From positions 1-9,892 of the forward strand of contig PIVH01000032.1 of the NCBI GenBank assembly GCA_003354225.1: DNA of 9,892 nucleotides. The letters are read 5' to 3'. The notes beneath the pieces are model-generated. The model saw nothing but the letters and a program-made list of their open reading frames with translations. It made no database searches and was not told the origin of the DNA. The position numbers and the translations under genes were made by a program. This stretch comes from Globobulimina sp. Taxonomy: Eukaryota > Foraminifera > Rotaliida. Of this stretch, positions 6,202-9,892 are shown in pieces. The stretch's first letter is position 1. The number at the start of each line of letters is the position of its first letter.

Positions 6202-9200
6202 ATGGCGTCTGAGCCAGACGATTATGAAGAAACACCTTCAATTGGCACAGAAAGCGATGTAAATGTCACAGACATGAACCAACCACAATCAACAGACACA
6301 AACGAAGACGACACAAACTTGCAAATTATGCAACCAAAACAGATAATAAAACACACCACGTCTCGCGACCAATTAATATCAGCTTCTAATTTATATAATG
6401 AATCGCCACGACAACACAATGCAACAACTGCTGCCTCAGAGTCTCAATCGCCAGTCGACCAAACCAATAATGACCTCATCGATCTCACTGTCCATGTTCC
6501 ATTACCCAACCAACCCAAAAATCTAAAAACAAAAACTTCCTCCTCCTCGTCCAAACGCACAAAAACGAAGAAAACAAGCCACAAACACCAACAAAACGAC
6601 GCGTATGCACTCAATATAGGCGATATAGGCACCGACACAGAAAGCGATGACGAATTAGGCGGGCCATTAAATGCAGACTTGCCTTTAACGAACGTGCCCA
6701 CCAAATACGATGACAATGAGTTTAAGCACTTACCGTACGAAGAAGAGCTGATTGAACGTTTAAGCATAGCATTGACGTATTTATTGCACGACGAGTCTCC
6801 ATTATGGACCAACGACGACCGCGACGCTGACGAATACGCCGAAGATTTAATGAATATGTTAGTCGCTCCCAAGCACAACAAAAACAAAAATAAAAACGAC
6901 AAACCTGTGCACGAACGCAGTGAGATCAAAGAAAAGAAATCCTTCCAACAAAAGTGCACCGAATACACTGTGGGTGGTGGCCTGGTCTCGCAATTACGTG
7001 ACACGAAGAAGAAATTAGATGCGTTATACCGACCGACATACCATGCTCGCTGGAAATCGTTGCACCATTTTTGGACCGAATGGACTGAGCACGCCGACAT
7101 ATTATCGCAGAAATACAGTGATAAGAAAACCGGCATCAATGATGATATTGGCGTGAATGAAGAGGATGAGAACGACTACGAGTTTGAGGACCTTACCGTC
7201 GATGAAGAGTTGCATTTAGAGGTAAATATATGTTCCATTTTCAAATTCTATGTATACAAACACACATTGTATAGGACGATACGGATGATTTCTTGCTCAA
7301 ATTCAATGCGACCATGGACGAGCTAATGGTGCAATCCTCGGGATCCGCCGTCCGCAACTCCTTAGTTGGCGGCGCTAAAACCGACAATGCCTTTGATAAA
7401 TTTGTGAAAAAAACCACGGATCGAACGTTACGCGACTTTAAAATGGAAGATCCGACGAAAAAATACAAATCGCGTGCGGGCAAAGCACACATCAGTGCTT
7501 CTTTGGAGCAGTCCAAAGGTTCGACAAACAAATTAAGCACTACTCCCCTTCCATTTGGACACAAAGCCAAGAAATCACGCAGTTATACGCCAACACCCGA
7601 CCATGATATCGATGAGAAACAAAATAGGACTTCCAACTCGAAACAGGTACAACTCGTACAGTTGCATAATAACTCGAGCACCAACAACAAGACCAAAGAG
7701 GAGGAATTACGTGTTATTAAACACAGAAATCAGATGAAAAAATGGATTCAAACCTACAAACACAAGAATATTAAATGGGGCCACCACCATAGCCTCGACA
7801 CGCCGCATGGCCATGGTACGCATGTTGACGTTTTCGACCAGAAACGCGGACAGAGATCGTGCGCCGCAGTGTGCCAGCAATGGGTCTCTAACATCGGCGC
7901 CATATTCAAGAAAGAGGAGTTCGTCAAGGAAATCCCTCTAAACCTGCCCATGTATGCGTGGACGTGGCAGAATTTGGTGTCCTACATCGAATCCGAGGAA
8001 CAATACAAGAAATTCAGCTCTTATTTCTGGGAATATCGCATCAACGGACCCGAAATATGCAACATGAAGTCCAAACAGATCGAGTTGTTGCTCGAGTGCA
8101 GCTTCCTGAACAACAGCAAAGTATTCGAGCAGAAGTTCGACGAAAACAAGCTACGATCGCAAAGCAGTGCCTTTTACGGCGACGCGGACGAAGAGAAGTG
8201 GGAAAGTGCCGTGTTAGCCGACGAGTTGTATGAATATATCGTGAAAGGCCGGGTGCAGTCTCAGATTGTCAGCCGGTATTACACGGCGTGGGACATTGTG
8301 ACGCATGTCGCCATGAACCGGAAACATAGCAAGCACCGCATGGCAAAGTATATCGTGGACATCGTGTCCTTGCTACGTGCGGAACCATCGCAGGGCCCGA
8401 AGAAATTTTGGAAAATGAATGCGGTGTTTTTCAATAAGATCGATAACTATTTAATGGCGCTGATTGGGCGGGGCTCCGTACGCAGGATTTTCCAGAAGTA
8501 TTGTCCCGATTTTTTGTACGAAGCGCCCATCGATATCCCGACGGAGCCCAACTTCGACAAAAAAGCCAGTGTGACAGATCCGAACACGACGCGTAAAAAG
8601 AGCGCCAGTGTGGCGCGGCAGGGCAGCCATGAGGTGAAGCAGTCGCATATGTACTTGGGGTCGCCAGTGGTGTTAAATGCGGCCATGTCGCCGGGTATGA
8701 AGCGAGTGAGTAAGTATGGTGTGGGTGGGATGGGCCTGCCGCCCACTTCCATATTGAATATGAATAAGAACCAATTCACGTCCATGTTGAACACGATTAC
8801 GCCGACACATTCGCACTTAAATCCTGCTCCGGTGGCCACGGAGTCGTCGAGCATGTTATCGATACCTGGCAGTACGCCGTTGCAGAACTCTCCAAATATG
8901 AGCTTTGACAGTCCGAGTAAGGCGATGCGACAGTTGATGGACGACCGGGCGACGAAGACGTCCCTTTCACCGCGTTCGCGCACTGCGGTGTCGACTGTGA
9001 GTCTGCACAGCCACGATGGTGGCGGCAAGGACGATATGTTGGATAAATGCGTGGATTGCTGTTGCTGTTGCAAGCGCTGTTTGTTTAGGACGTGGGTGCA
9101 TAATTTAGACAGGATTTATATTGCAATGATATTGGTGGTGGCGCTGTCGTTGATTAGTGGCTGTGCGTTTGCGACGTTATGGTACTTTTATGGCTCGACG

Positions 9201-9892
9201 GCGCAGACCCAGCAGGCGATGGAGTTGGCGGTGCAATCTGTGGGCGAGCGGGCGAGGCATACATTGAGTTTTGAGTTTTGGATCCCGCAGATGTTCACAG
9301 GTTATTTGATCAATGGCTTACAGACTGGAGCGTACGCTATCGATGCTGCGCAGGATGTGACTGGCGGCTTTGATGCATTTTTTGCTTCGTTTGTAGATAT
9401 AAATCATACGTCGTCCATGTACGGCATTTCTATGTATAATGTGGCGGATGATAGTATGCTCGGTGCGTATTATACGCACAATGACAATCGGACCCACATC
9501 CAAACGGTGGTGGAGCAGTGTGAGCGGAATTATAATTTCAGTGCGGCATTGGGAAGAAGAGCGGGTACATACAGTAATAGTACAGCATGCGATCGTGTTT
9601 ATAATCCAAAGGAGGAGCTGTGGTTTGTGCAAGCGCAGAGTTTGGAATTTGGGCAATCTGCGTGGAGTGAGCCGAAGAGCTCATTCGAGGGCGACGTGCA
9701 TATGACATTGATCACGCGGTATAATTATAGCGGAGCTGAGGTGATTTTATTGGCGGAGATGAACTCGCTGACATTGGATGATATTGTACGTGTGGACAAT
9801 TTGCCGGTTGGTACTGTGTTGTTTGTAGTGACGCCGACAAAGAAAGTTATCTCTGCCACGAATGGGGAGTTTATGGTGACGAATATTGCAAA
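6202..9892 (+). CDS. Large receptor-like protein: disordered cytosolic region, SAM-like segment, TM helix, dCache-like ectodomain (3' partial)
   Basis: Exon 1 is 6202-7221 and exon 2 runs from 7275 past the edge, with a 53-nt phase-0 intron (7222-7274); at least 1212 codons are open. An in-frame TGA just before the ATG supports this start. Residues 1-340 are hydrophilic (Asp, Ser, Thr, Asn, Lys-rich) with a Ser5 run and a KNKNKN tract. A segment starting MYAWTWQNLVSYI (about 566-635) containing YRINGPEICNM resembles a SAM domain. A further alpha-helical-looking region of unknown type follows, then a low-complexity linker. A cysteine cluster (932-942) abuts a transmembrane helix (about 955-978). 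The remaining roughly 230 residues resemble a dCache sensor, including LWFVQAQ and WSEPKSS, with five N-glycosylation sequons. Receptors of this kind often end in a nucleotide cyclase or kinase domain, but that part lies outside the window and is not seen. Confidence 0.8.

Noticed and set aside
6444-7139. 231-codon minus-strand ORF opposite the receptor N-terminus
   Set aside because: Its Ser/Val/Phe-rich composition mirrors the Asn/Asp/Lys-rich plus-strand coding; the plus frame continues across a splice into a long gene.
7222-7326. Receptor exon 1 read through the intron to a stop, giving a 374-residue protein
   Set aside because: A GTAAAT donor and TATAG acceptor join two long frames in phase; the read-through tail has no coding character.
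8447-9073. 208-codon minus-strand ORF opposite the receptor
   Set aside because: It is antisense to an uninterrupted plus-strand frame of over 870 codons and shows no domain.
9318-9705. Overlapping 88- and 112-codon ORFs in the receptor ectodomain
   Set aside because: They are alternative-frame shadows of the Cache-like region.

Overview
The window reads as AT-rich nuclear DNA from a microbial eukaryote. Four of the five main genes need short spliceosomal introns of 53-73 nt to restore their family motifs. One gene encodes a vasohibin-type tubulin carboxypeptidase, one a mitochondrially targeted malonyl-CoA:ACP transacylase, and one a transmembrane receptor with a Cache-like ectodomain. TAA, TAG and TGA each end one gene, so the standard genetic code fits. 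The lineage cannot be fixed from sequence reading alone; a free-living protist (for example rhizarian, heterolobosean, stramenopile or amoebozoan) is an inference.

Layout. Positions 1-1215 (minus) hold a ribokinase-like PfkB sugar kinase in three exons whose C-terminus runs off the left edge. A short divergent intergenic region follows. Positions 1354-2350 (plus) hold a two-exon vasohibin homologue with its Cys-His-Ser residues present. The convergent gap 2351-2745 carries a striking imperfect palindrome with 52-nt arms and a 33-nt loop. Positions 2746-3581 (minus) encode an unrecognised secreted protein with a Tyr/Asp/Gly-rich tail, split by an intron or a frameshift. The gap 3582-4106 has a dubious small ORF and short repeats. 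Positions 4107-5313 (minus) encode the malonyl transferase in two exons. The 5314-6201 gap carries a 15-bp triple repeat, a truncated ORF resembling half of a ZZ zinc finger, and a hairpin containing a splice-donor-like site. From 6202 to the right edge (plus) runs a very large receptor-like gene of at least 1212 codons.

The genes do not form an obvious pathway. They are ordinary single eukaryotic genes on alternating strands: sugar phosphorylation, tubulin detyrosination, mitochondrial type II fatty acid synthesis and a sensory receptor. No tRNA, rRNA, CRISPR array or transposase was seen. The most unusual items are the long hairpin, the ZZ-like fragment, the receptor architecture with its juxtamembrane cysteine cluster, and a strong reversal of GC skew inside the receptor gene.
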